A DNA stretch of 6,411 bases from Pseudomonadota bacterium. GTDB taxonomy: Bacteria; Pseudomonadota; Gammaproteobacteria; Acidithiobacillales; Acidithiobacillaceae. The DNA is taken from contig JAKBXD010000109.1 in assembly GCA_021840785.1 (NCBI GenBank), positions 1-6,411 of the forward strand, read 5' to 3'. Shown here piece by piece: positions 1 to 6,012 of the stretch (position 1 is the first letter of the stretch; each line of letters opens with the position of its first letter). Both the position numbers and the translations under genes were made by a program. The notes beneath the pieces were generated by a model that saw only the letters and a list, made by a program, of their open reading frames with translations, was not told where the DNA came from and did not search any database.

Positions 1-997
1 CCACGGCAAGCGCGCTTTCTTTCCGGGTGATCTGGCCTACAAGAAATTTGATCCCCTGAAACGAGCGCTCGAGCCGGGCCAGTTGACTCGCTATCGAATG
101 AGACGAGACCGGCACCGACACGGAGGGACCCTCGGACCGACTGGGGGTGGAAAGGGACCTTGCCGCGGCGGCGGCCGGCACCGCCGTTTCTGTATTCTGC
201 GGTGAAGGAGTCGGGTTCGGCGCCGCCGGCGACGTGCCGGATGCCGCCGCCAATGACAGTGGCGACGTCGACGCATCCGGCGGTGCCGGCTGAACGCGGA
301 TCCCCGTAGCGCCCAGGGGTTCCATCGGCGTTGTGAGCGAGCGAGGGGGCGGCGGTGGAGTCGTGACACCAGGCGGCGCTGGCAACGGTTGGGCCAGGGG
401 TTCGCGGGGCGGCTGGACGCTTTTCAGGAAAGCCACGGTCCCGACACCCGCCAACAGCGTCACGGCACCGGCAACGGCCGCCACCAGGGGCCAAGACGAA
501 CGACGCGGCCTGGCACTTGCCGGCTCCCTTGTGGGATCCGGGGTATCCGACTCCCGCCCCTGCTCACCACCCTCCTCCGCTCCCAGTCCTTCCTCGATCG
601 CCTGGGGCGGAACGGCCCTCTTTGGGGGCATCGGCGCGGTCGACGCGGGCGAGGCCTGCGCTATGGGCACCGCCGCCTTGGGTGCCGGGGCTCGCGCGGT
701 CGTTATCGAAATCGGGGAGCCGGCCGGCGGACGAGTTGGCACCGGCCGCTGGGGCTCCTGGAGATCGGGGTGGCCATCCTCGAGGCCCATCTCCCCGTCT
801 TCGCCTGGGGGGCTTCCGGATTCGGTGCCCGCAAAACGTGGGGGCGGCACCTCACCCGCGGGCGCCGCCCCCTCCAAGGCTTCCCCATCGAGATCCGGGT
901 TGTACGAGTCCGCAAACCCCGCGATATCGATACGGTCCCCTTCTTCGCCTTCATCGGGGCGCTTGGCGCCCAAAGTCTGCCACGGGTCCGCGCTCAT
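1..997 (-). CDS. Single-pass inner-membrane protein with Pro-rich linkers and coiled-coil start (3' end cut off by window edge)
   Basis: An unbroken minus-strand frame runs from an ATG at 997 to the window edge, giving the first 332 residues with no stop. Seen in the translation: residues 1-80 are rich in Asp, Glu and Gly; 81-165 are rich in Pro and Ala. A basic stretch (RPRR, 164-167) leads into one hydrophobic segment at about 168-192, ending in FLKS. Residues 194-300 are again Pro, Ala, Ser and Thr rich. Residues 302-323 place hydrophobic residues at 302, 306, 309, 313, 316, 320 and 323, the 3-4 spacing of a coiled coil. Positive charge before the membrane segment predicts the N-terminus inside and the C-terminus in the periplasm. 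A GGTGA lies 4 bases before the ATG, and a sigma70-like promoter lies upstream. The design fits envelope-spanning proteins of secretion, conjugation or TonB/TolA-like systems; a DotF/IcmG-like type IVB component is one possibility. The family is not identified. It is much more GC-rich than the rest of the window. Confidence 0.8.
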   Translation of the reverse strand, partial: MSADPWQTLGAKRPDEGEEGDRIDIAGFADSYNPDLDGEALEGAAPAGEVPPPRFAGTESGSPPGEDGEMGLEDGHPDLQEPQRPVPTRPPAGSPISITTARAPAPKAAVPIAQASPASTAPMPPKRAVPPQAIEEGLGAEEGGEQGRESDTPDPTREPASARPRRSSWPLVAAVAGAVTLLAGVGTVAFLKSVQPPREPLAQPLPAPPGVTTPPPPPRSLTTPMEPLGATGIRVQPAPPDASTSPLSLAAASGTSPAAPNPTPSPQNTETAVPAAAAARSLSTPSRSEGPSVSVPVSSHSIASQLARLERSFQGIKFLVGQITRKESALAV

Positions 998-1012
998 GCT
1001 CTCACCAGTCCG

Positions 1013-1022
1013 GGTATATACC
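1013..1022. promoter_or_regulatory. Candidate operator: perfect palindrome GGTATATACC
   Basis: This perfect 10-bp palindrome covers the predicted transcription start (about 1020) of the membrane-protein gene. Its half GGTATATA recurs on the minus strand at 1079-1072, upstream of the -35 box. The position is where a repressor could block initiation. It is short, so chance is possible. Confidence 0.35.
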
Positions 1023-1026
1023 GCGT

Positions 1027-1056
1027 GTTATATCCTATGTAATCGACCATAGTCAA
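1027..1056 (-). promoter_or_regulatory. Sigma70-like promoter of the left-edge membrane-protein gene
   Basis: On the minus strand, a TTGACT -35 box (1056-1051) is followed after 18 bases by a TATAAC -10 box (1032-1027). Each differs from consensus at one position. The predicted start near 1020 gives a leader of about 23 bases to the ATG at 997, with a Shine-Dalgarno-like GGTGA within it. This is the best promoter in the window and implies that the gene starts its own transcript instead of being read from the phosphatase gene upstream. Confidence 0.6.
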
Positions 1057-1200
1057 GGATTGGTGCGTTCTTATATACCACATATGCGGCAGGCAGTCGC
1101 GCCACAACGGAAAGATCAGCGGAAACGGATGCGGATCGTGGGGTTCGCGGCATGCGGGATTAGGATTAGGACCTACGTACCACTTCTTGGACCGCTTTTC

Positions 1201-1716
1201 TCAGTGACGCGCCGGCTCCAACCCGCCGCCCTGCCGCGGCGCAGTGCCCAGTTCGTGCCACTTACTCGCGAGATAGGCTTGAATGCCCGAACCAGGCTTG
1301 TAGCCTGGGTAGAGCTTCTCGAATTCCGACCTAGCCGCCCAATAGGAATCGTTGCTCAACGCCCCTCGGCACTTGGCGAGGAACAGCAGCGCAAGGGACG
1401 GCGCCCGTGATTCACCTTGGTTGCAGTGGACCAATAGCTTGCGCCCTGCCAACCATTCTCTGTCGGCAAATAATAGAAATGCCTCGAAGGACGCCGGCAT
1501 GAATAGGGGCTTGGGCGGATCGATTATATTCAGGAAAAGGTCCTGATTGATGCTCAGGATCAGATAATTCGCGTGCGTCTTAGGAAGACTTCCCTGGTAC
1601 CCAACGGCGCGCTGGTGGCATGGGCTCTTGCAGGCGTGGACCACAGACCACTCCCCCCCGCCATTGCGGCAGAATTGATCATTGGCCACCCATAGCCGAT
1701 CGTATACCTCTATCAT
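1201..1716 (-). CDS. Dual-specificity-type protein phosphatase (Cys-based, HCx5R)
   Basis: The 171-residue product has the cysteine phosphatase loop HCNQGESR at 97-104: Cys98 is the nucleophile and Arg104 binds phosphate. Asp66 (in LNIIDPPKP) lies 32 residues before Cys98, the spacing of the general acid in dual-specificity phosphatases such as VHR. An N-terminal segment with VVHACKSPCHQRAVGY (25-40) and the C-terminal LYPGYKPGSGI (135-145) match my memory of a compact bacterial and phage DSP subfamily. By family it would remove phosphate from Tyr/Ser/Thr of proteins, or from another phosphorylated substrate, in the cytoplasm; the actual substrate is unknown. I chose the ATG at 1716 because MIEVYDRLWV is the usual start of this fold and GGTGGGG precedes it by 4 bases. 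A TTG at 1800 in the same frame would add 28 residues. No partner kinase is visible. It ends about 145 bases before the next promoter. Confidence 0.85.
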   Translation of the reverse strand: MIEVYDRLWVANDQFCRNGGGEWSVVHACKSPCHQRAVGYQGSLPKTHANYLILSINQDLFLNIIDPPKPLFMPASFEAFLLFADREWLAGRKLLVHCNQGESRAPSLALLFLAKCRGALSNDSYWAARSEFEKLYPGYKPGSGIQAYLASKWHELGTAPRQGGGLEPARH

Positions 1717-2295
1717 ACTACCCCACCGGAAATTCCTTTGTATAATCGGCCCATCTTTCCAAAATGCGCGGAGGGCCTGAAAGGAGGTGCCGTCGGACAA
1801 AGCATTGAATCCGATTTCCCGATAGCCCCAATCACGCAGCGTATCAGGAACGCCGCACCCATATGCCGCAAGAGCCCACCAAACAACGGCCGCCAGTTAC
1901 AATACAATGCCAATATCTTAGACCGACCTGGTGGCCACGTCACCTACGATCATCAACTATTGAGCAGCGAATGACCAAGAGTCGCGCAACAGTCATCGCG
2001 TTCTCGCGCGCAAATAGGCCAGCGGCACCTAGTAGTCCGCCATGATCGGCGAAACATCCGTTGGGAACCGCAATATGCATAATCGGCCAAAGCGGACAGT
2101 GGTGTTCTGCGATGAGTCTGTCAGCAATGCATCGATTACCGGACGCAGTTCAGAACGCTCGCGATCCGTCCGCTTCAGAATTCGACGAACGCGTACCTCG
2201 TGCCCAATCCGGTCAGTAAGACTTCTCCAAGGCGGACCCTACTCAAGCCACGAGTACAGCAAATGCCAACCGGTTCCTGAGCCGCATTATATTCG
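1717..2295. other. Stretch without a convincing gene, between the phosphatase and the nuclease-like gene
   Basis: No frame here has a good start codon with a ribosome binding site and a recognisable product. Three things can be seen. The phosphatase frame stays open upstream of its ATG to a TAA at 1897-1899. Another minus-strand frame (GTG at 1943, 76 codons) ends in a TGA that overlaps the phosphatase ATG as ATGA. A third minus frame is open from 2238 to a TAG at 2029-2031 without a normal start. This pattern fits decayed genes or insertion debris better than a functional leader. No hairpin with a T-run, tRNA or IS end was recognised. Confidence 0.5.
2029..2238 (-). pseudogene. Possible C-terminal remnant of a decayed gene
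   Basis: This minus-strand frame encodes 69 residues between a TAG at 2239-2241 and a TAG at 2029-2031. It has protein-like composition, for example LRPVIDALL and TTVRFGRLCILRF, but no ATG or GTG. Its only TTG (2127) would leave about 32 residues. Another minus frame over 2294-2184 is also open. The overlap of two open frames without starts could mark a frameshifted gene fragment, or could be chance. No family is recognised. Confidence 0.2.
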
Positions 2296-3924
2296 CTAGC
2301 GGTGGCGCAGCAGCGTCCTGAGCACTCTCAGGTTGGCACGTCCATCCTGCATCACGCGCAGTCGAACTCGCGGATCACCTAAAACGAGCAGAGCTGGCCA
2401 TGGTGACAACCGCTCTTCAAACCAGAACGGCCAGCGTTGCATCCACCACCTCCACGAGGCAGGGCGCACTGTCGCAGATTTAGACTCCCAACCAAAGGGA
2501 ACTTTACGGTCTCCAACTTGAGCAGCCACTTCCCGAAGGGGAATCTCGATAACATCCGCCGGGACCGGCCAACCTGATGCCGGAAGCGCAAAGGACAGGA
2601 GGCGCGTGGCAATCAACGATGCGTTCTCGATGGTTTCGACTGCATCCTGCGTCCACCAGGTCTCTGACACGAGGTGGAATTCGATGTAGTCGTCTTGGCT
2701 TCGCACCGACACAGAGTCCGCATCCCGGTCGTTCCGCCGAAGGCGTGCCGAAATCATGAAGGCAGCGGCGGAATCTTGATCTTGGGAAACCAAGCGTGCG
2801 ATGTCTTCGATGGTTCCCTCGCGGCTCGTCGGTTCTGCAACTGAAGCGCGAGTCCATTCGAACCCCAGCTCTAGGAGACTCAAGGCCCCAAGTTGTCCCG
2901 GCACCTCAACATCGAAACCTCTGCTCCTCATCGCATCCTGCAAATAGGATACCCAGAAGCCACGGAGCACATCGGCATTGACTTGATCGGGCGCGGCGAG
3001 CCAAGACGCCACCTGTTCGACGAGAACACTGAGCGACGCACGCACAGCCAGAAGGTCGCGTGCGGCAAGCGCCTGAGCCCACCGCCGGTAGGCACGAAGC
3101 CATCCTGCAGAGCCATCACTAGCGGCGCCACCGAGCGAGAGCGCACCGGGCGCGTTCGGCATTCGGACCAAAGCAAAATGGCAAGCCATCGGCAAACACA
3201 ACCAGCAATTGCGGCTCGCCTGGCGGCATGCTTTCGGCGTCTTGTACTTCGGTTCGGTACGCAACTCGTTCGTCCTACCATCCACGGCGAGGACCGCGGC
3301 GGCAACTCCTTTCCCCACCGGGAACGGGATGACGGTTCCATCCTGCACGACAAGCGAGTGTTGCTGCGGCGTTAGCTCCCCACCAACGAACGCAAGCTGC
3401 GGCAGTGCCCGCTTCCGGCACCCGCCAACGGAGGTGCACGGCTGCAGCCATACCCACTTCTTGGTCGCATCGCGAAGGTCGACAAAGTCGAACGCTTCGG
3501 TGGACTTAACTTCGAGCGCGGACAAACCGGTCTCGTCCATGACAATGAAGTCGGGTTGCGGGAAACGCGCCCCCTTGATTGCCTGACCGTTTCCCGCCCG
3601 CCAGGATACGACGCGCACAATCTCGTAGCCCAAATCGTGGTTCATGAGGAAGGCAAGGATTTCACCGACGTCGCCGAGCCGAGACCCGCCTAAGCCACGG
3701 GCCTTGCTTCTGTAGCTCCCGTTGACGTAACGCTCAGCATCCGCCGCAAGCCCCTCTGCGTCGAGTTCGAGGTCGGCCGCAATGATTTCCAGCGCTGCGG
3801 CATCCACCTGCACTTGGATCGTCGTGGTCGCCGCAGAGAATGCGGTCAGCCACGCTGTTTGGTCTCTGGCCTCTACAACCCCGAACAGCGGAACGTCAAC
3901 CTGCTTCACTTTAAATGTCGGCAT
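2296..3924 (-). CDS. Unrecognised 542-residue protein with a PD-(D/E)XK nuclease-like domain and a cysteine cluster
   Basis: The residue pattern at 85-140 fits the PD-(D/E)XK nuclease core. Glu88 lies in a helix (GDVGEILAFLMNHD), then a strand (YEIVRVVSW), then Asp125 in PQPDFIV, then Glu138 and Lys140 in ALEVKST. In that family these residues bind metal and cut DNA or RNA. Directly after come Cys163 and Cys169, then Cys233, Cys240, Cys243 and Cys248 with His249, a possible zinc or iron-sulphur site. Residues 275-542 form a mostly helical, Trp-rich half (WWTQD at 423, WRWWMQRWPFWFEE at 491-504) that I cannot assign. There is no signal peptide or clear membrane segment, so it is probably cytoplasmic. 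The ATG at 3924 has GAGG 5 bases upstream. It stands alone, divergent from the TetR operon. An antiphage or mobile-element nuclease is a reasonable inference. The CDS is near certain; the nuclease call is moderate and rests on motifs only. Confidence 0.85.
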   Translation of the reverse strand: MPTFKVKQVDVPLFGVVEARDQTAWLTAFSAATTTIQVQVDAAALEIIAADLELDAEGLAADAERYVNGSYRSKARGLGGSRLGDVGEILAFLMNHDLGYEIVRVVSWRAGNGQAIKGARFPQPDFIVMDETGLSALEVKSTEAFDFVDLRDATKKWVWLQPCTSVGGCRKRALPQLAFVGGELTPQQHSLVVQDGTVIPFPVGKGVAAAVLAVDGRTNELRTEPKYKTPKACRQASRNCWLCLPMACHFALVRMPNAPGALSLGGAASDGSAGWLRAYRRWAQALAARDLLAVRASLSVLVEQVASWLAAPDQVNADVLRGFWVSYLQDAMRSRGFDVEVPGQLGALSLLELGFEWTRASVAEPTSREGTIEDIARLVSQDQDSAAAFMISARLRRNDRDADSVSVRSQDDYIEFHLVSETWWTQDAVETIENASLIATRLLSFALPASGWPVPADVIEIPLREVAAQVGDRKVPFGWESKSATVRPASWRWWMQRWPFWFEERLSPWPALLVLGDPRVRLRVMQDGRANLRVLRTLLRHR

Positions 3925-3934
3925 GAGGACCTCA
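3924..3934 (-). promoter_or_regulatory. Ribosome binding site of the nuclease-like gene, inside a small dyad
   Basis: GAGG at 3933-3930 (minus) lies 5 bases before the ATG at 3924 and decides the start. It forms half of the dyad TGAGG-A-CCTCA. A one-base centre cannot fold as a hairpin, so any meaning would be at the DNA level or accidental. Confidence 0.5.
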
Positions 3935-3949
3935 GTTCATCGAGCGGAA

Positions 3950-3964
3950 ATTGTTCAAAACAAT
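3950..3964. promoter_or_regulatory. Candidate operator: inverted repeat ATTGTT-CAA-AACAAT
   Basis: Perfect 6-bp arms flank a 3-bp centre. The repeat lies 25 bases upstream of the ATG at 3924, in the leader or promoter of the nuclease-like gene. This is typical placement for a dimeric repressor site. No clear -35/-10 pair was found beside it, so the link to a promoter is inferred. The divergent TetR protein is one candidate ligand. Confidence 0.35.
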
Positions 3965-4261
3965 GGCCGGCCTGATCGGATTTTCGCGCATCTAAGATGG
4001 AATATGACGTTAATCATCGATGACGCGGGGGTTCCCCCAACTTTCTTTTTGGGAGACAGCATATCCCAGAGTGTATGTACTGGCCACTTTGTAAGTGGCG
4101 GCACGCGGCCAGGAGCGGTCGCCCCATGCCGCTCTCGAAATTAGCCGTTCAGTACTGCGCTTATCGCTCAATCACTCCCCCGATCTTGATTGACTAAAAC
4201 ATACTGAATCACGCCGCTGTGCGTGCTAATCTGTTTCGCATCGACATCAGGGAAGTCGATC
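3965..4261. other. Divergent intergenic region between the nuclease-like gene and the TetR operon
   Basis: No gene is supported here. It must hold the promoters of the two divergent units, but I see no good -35/-10 pair for either; a TTGACT at 4190-4195 has no matching -10 box at 16-18 bases. Besides the inverted repeat at 4083-4099 there is a G/C tract, GGGGGTTCCCCC, at 4027-4038 and an 8-bp palindrome CAGTACTG at 4150-4157. Open frames through the region have no ribosome binding site and odd composition. Confidence 0.45.
4083..4099. repeat. Inverted repeat GCCACTT-TGT-AAGTGGC
   Basis: Perfect 7-bp arms flank a 3-base centre. It is not followed by a T-run on either strand, so it is not a standard intrinsic terminator. 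It lies about 160 bases from both divergent starts. It could be a protein binding site, a small stem-loop in a leader, or the relic of a transposon end. Confidence 0.5.
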
Positions 4262-4876
4262 ATGGACAATTCTGGCGCCACGGAGCCGGTGAGAGCCCGC
4301 CTGGTAAGAGCTGCACTAGATTGCTTTCTTGCTGACGACTACCATCGAGTCACTACGAGGCTGATTGCCGAGAGGGCCCACGCCAACGTCTCAATGATTC
4401 GCTACTATTTCGGCAACAAGGAGGGGCTCTATGAAGAGATGATCCGCGAGACCCTGAATCCGATGTTGACGGTACTTGACGGCCCGATGCTAGCGTCAAC
4501 AGCAGGCTTTACCGACTTCCTGCGTCTGTATTACGAGACCATGACCGCCCGGCCGGAGTTTCCCAAGCTGATCCTCAAGGTGCTGGCTCTCAACCAGGGA
4601 CCCGGTCGGCGCTTCATCCAACAACTGCTGGAGCGCGGACGCACACGCGGTGCCCGCAAGGTGTCCGCCCTGAAAGCCCAAGGACAGATCGCTCCCGGCA
4701 TCGACCCCGATATCCTGCGATTGGCTTTTGTTAGTCTGGCGATGACGCCAATATTGCTTAAGGAAATCTTTGAGGAACAAATGGGCCGACCCATGGACGC
4801 CGGTTTCCTGGAAACGTTGGCGGCCTTCAATGGGCACCTCTTCTTGGCGGGGCTGACGCCATGCACGTCGAAATAG
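4262..4876 (+). CDS. TetR/AcrR-family transcriptional repressor
   Basis: The 204-residue protein has the TetR-family N-terminal DNA-binding domain at about 10-60: a first helix with RARLVRAALDCFLADDY, then a helix-turn-helix at about 31-50 (TRLIAERAHANVSMIRYYF) and the classic YYFGNKEGLYEEMI boundary. Residues 65-204 form the variable helical domain for ligand binding and dimerisation; its ligand cannot be read from sequence. Length is normal for the family. I chose the ATG at 4262 because AGGGA lies 8 bases upstream; an in-frame GTG at 4223 would add 13 residues and has no clear site. It is followed after 14 bases by the O-methyltransferase gene, so both are probably one transcript. Such repressors usually control their own operon and release DNA on binding the substrate or product of the linked enzyme; that role is inferred here. 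Confidence 0.93.
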   Translation: MDNSGATEPVRARLVRAALDCFLADDYHRVTTRLIAERAHANVSMIRYYFGNKEGLYEEMIRETLNPMLTVLDGPMLASTAGFTDFLRLYYETMTARPEFPKLILKVLALNQGPGRRFIQQLLERGRTRGARKVSALKAQGQIAPGIDPDILRLAFVSLAMTPILLKEIFEEQMGRPMDAGFLETLAAFNGHLFLAGLTPCTSK

Positions 4877-4877
4877 C

Positions 4878-4882
4878 GGGAG
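4878..4882 (+). promoter_or_regulatory. Ribosome binding site of the O-methyltransferase gene
   Basis: GGGAG lies 8 bases before the ATG at 4891, in the 14-base gap after the repressor stop. It supports this ATG over the out-of-frame ATG at 4887. Confidence 0.6.
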
Positions 4883-4890
4883 ATAGATGA

Positions 4891-6012
4891 ATGTCATTTC
4901 AGAAGAACTCGGGCGCCGTGCGTCGCTTCGCCAAAGCCATGAAGTTCGGCTCGTGGCTGCAAGACATTCCCCATAAGCTCACCCCACCGCCGTTCCGGCT
5001 TATGCAGATTGGTTCGGCCTTCTGGCAGTCCCGGGCGCTCTATGTCGCCGCACGGCTGGACATCGCTACCGCGCTAGGGGATGAAGCGCTTGACGCAAAC
5101 ACCATTGGCGCTCGCGTCTCCGCCCATGCAGACGCCACAGGACGCTTGCTGCGCATGCTCGCCGCGATAGGCATCTTCAAGGAGGCGGCACCGCGCGTAT
5201 TCCGCAACAATAAGCTTTCCGCCTTCCTGCGCACGGACAACCCGAAGAATGTGCGCGCCATGATCCTCATGCACAACTCCGAAGCGATGAGTCGACCCTG
5301 GTATGAGCGGCTCGAACAGGGCGTGCGGGAGGGCGTGCCACCCTTTCAGCTGTCCTATGGCGAGGAATTGTTCGCCTACCTTGACCACCACGCCGACTTC
5401 GATACCTTGTTTTCCGAAGCCATGGATAGCGTCGAGGCGCTGACCGGGGATAGCTTTGCCAGCGATTTTGCCTGGGGGCGCTTTGAGCGGATCATCGACG
5501 TTGGTGGCTCCCGCGGCACCAAATCGCTCGCTATTCTGAAACGGCACCCCAACCTGACCGCCCTAGTGGTGGACCGCGCCCACGTAATTGCCGAGGCAGA
5601 GCATTATTGGGCTGCCAACGGGACGCGCGGTGTGGAACGCCTGCACTTTCAGGCAGGCGACCTGTTGGCTTCGATTCCGCCAGCACAGAGCGAAAGGGAC
5701 ATATTCCTGCTCTCTGCCATCCTGCATGGCTTCGATGACGACACCTGTATTACCGTTCTGCGCAATGTCGCCAATGCCTGTGGTCACACTGGTGCGCGAA
5801 TCGCGCTATTGGAAATGGTCCTGCCGGATGTGGGTGCAGATATAACCGGGGCTTCATTCGACATGCAGATGTTTATGGGCTCGCGAGGCCGCGAACGAAC
5901 ATCGGAGGAATGGACACGTCTATTCAACCATAGCGGCGTCGTGTGGGAAGAAACAGTTGGCCTGCAATCGTTCGGAAATATCCTCGTCTTGCTCCCGACA
6001 AAGTCCGTTTGA
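4891..6012 (+). CDS. SAM-dependent O-methyltransferase, plant-COMT-like family (Methyltransf_2)
   Basis: The 373-residue protein has both parts of the family. Residues about 35-115 form a helical winged-helix-like dimerisation region (AFWQSRALYVAARLDIATAL; ATGRLLRMLAAIGIF). Residues 190-370 are the Rossmann-type catalytic domain. The SAM-binding motif I is IIDVGGSRGT (201-210), with acidic Asp228 in VVDRAHVI, where most members have DLPxV. Asp257 lies in AGDLL. DIFLLSAILHGFDDD (270-284) matches the segment with the catalytic base, His279. The C-terminal GRERTSEEWTRLF (333-345) is also typical. Members move a methyl group from SAM to a hydroxyl on phenolics, flavonoids, polyketides or carotenoids; the substrate here is unknown. 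It is cytoplasmic and probably homodimeric, and is co-transcribed with the TetR repressor. No biosynthetic genes lie within the window, so it may modify an external compound or a product encoded elsewhere. Confidence 0.92.
   Translation: MSFQKNSGAVRRFAKAMKFGSWLQDIPHKLTPPPFRLMQIGSAFWQSRALYVAARLDIATALGDEALDANTIGARVSAHADATGRLLRMLAAIGIFKEAAPRVFRNNKLSAFLRTDNPKNVRAMILMHNSEAMSRPWYERLEQGVREGVPPFQLSYGEELFAYLDHHADFDTLFSEAMDSVEALTGDSFASDFAWGRFERIIDVGGSRGTKSLAILKRHPNLTALVVDRAHVIAEAEHYWAANGTRGVERLHFQAGDLLASIPPAQSERDIFLLSAILHGFDDDTCITVLRNVANACGHTGARIALLEMVLPDVGADITGASFDMQMFMGSRGRERTSEEWTRLFNHSGVVWEETVGLQSFGNILVLLPTKSV

Noticed and set aside
174..295. Inverted GCCGGCACCGCCG-like segments in the left gene
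   Set aside because: They are explained by repeated Ala, Pro and Gly codons in the low-complexity linker.
333..1410. Long plus-strand open frames (239, 217 and 297 codons) across the left kilobase
   Set aside because: They are antisense shadows of the GC-rich minus-strand gene, with low-complexity Arg/Pro/Gly translations, no ribosome binding sites and no family resemblance. The minus frame has a promoter, a Shine-Dalgarno-like site and coherent domains.
1739..2088. Direct repeat TG(T/C)ATAATCGGCC at 1739-1751 and 2076-2088
   Set aside because: A 12-of-13 match is expected by chance several times in a window of this size, and the flanks do not match.
2042..2299. Plus-strand open frame of 85 codons
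   Set aside because: Its Arg/Ser-rich translation resembles no protein and no ribosome binding site precedes it. It crosses the stop of the nuclease-like gene.
4027..4038. GGGGGTTCCCCC tract as a hairpin or phase-variation tract
   Set aside because: It allows only a 4-bp stem with a 4-base loop, lies outside any coding frame, and homopolymer runs of five are too short for likely slippage.
3782..4144. Plus-strand open frame of 120 codons reaching into the divergent intergenic region
   Set aside because: Its first half is antisense to the N-terminus of the nuclease-like protein and its second half runs through the inverted repeats. There is no ribosome binding site.
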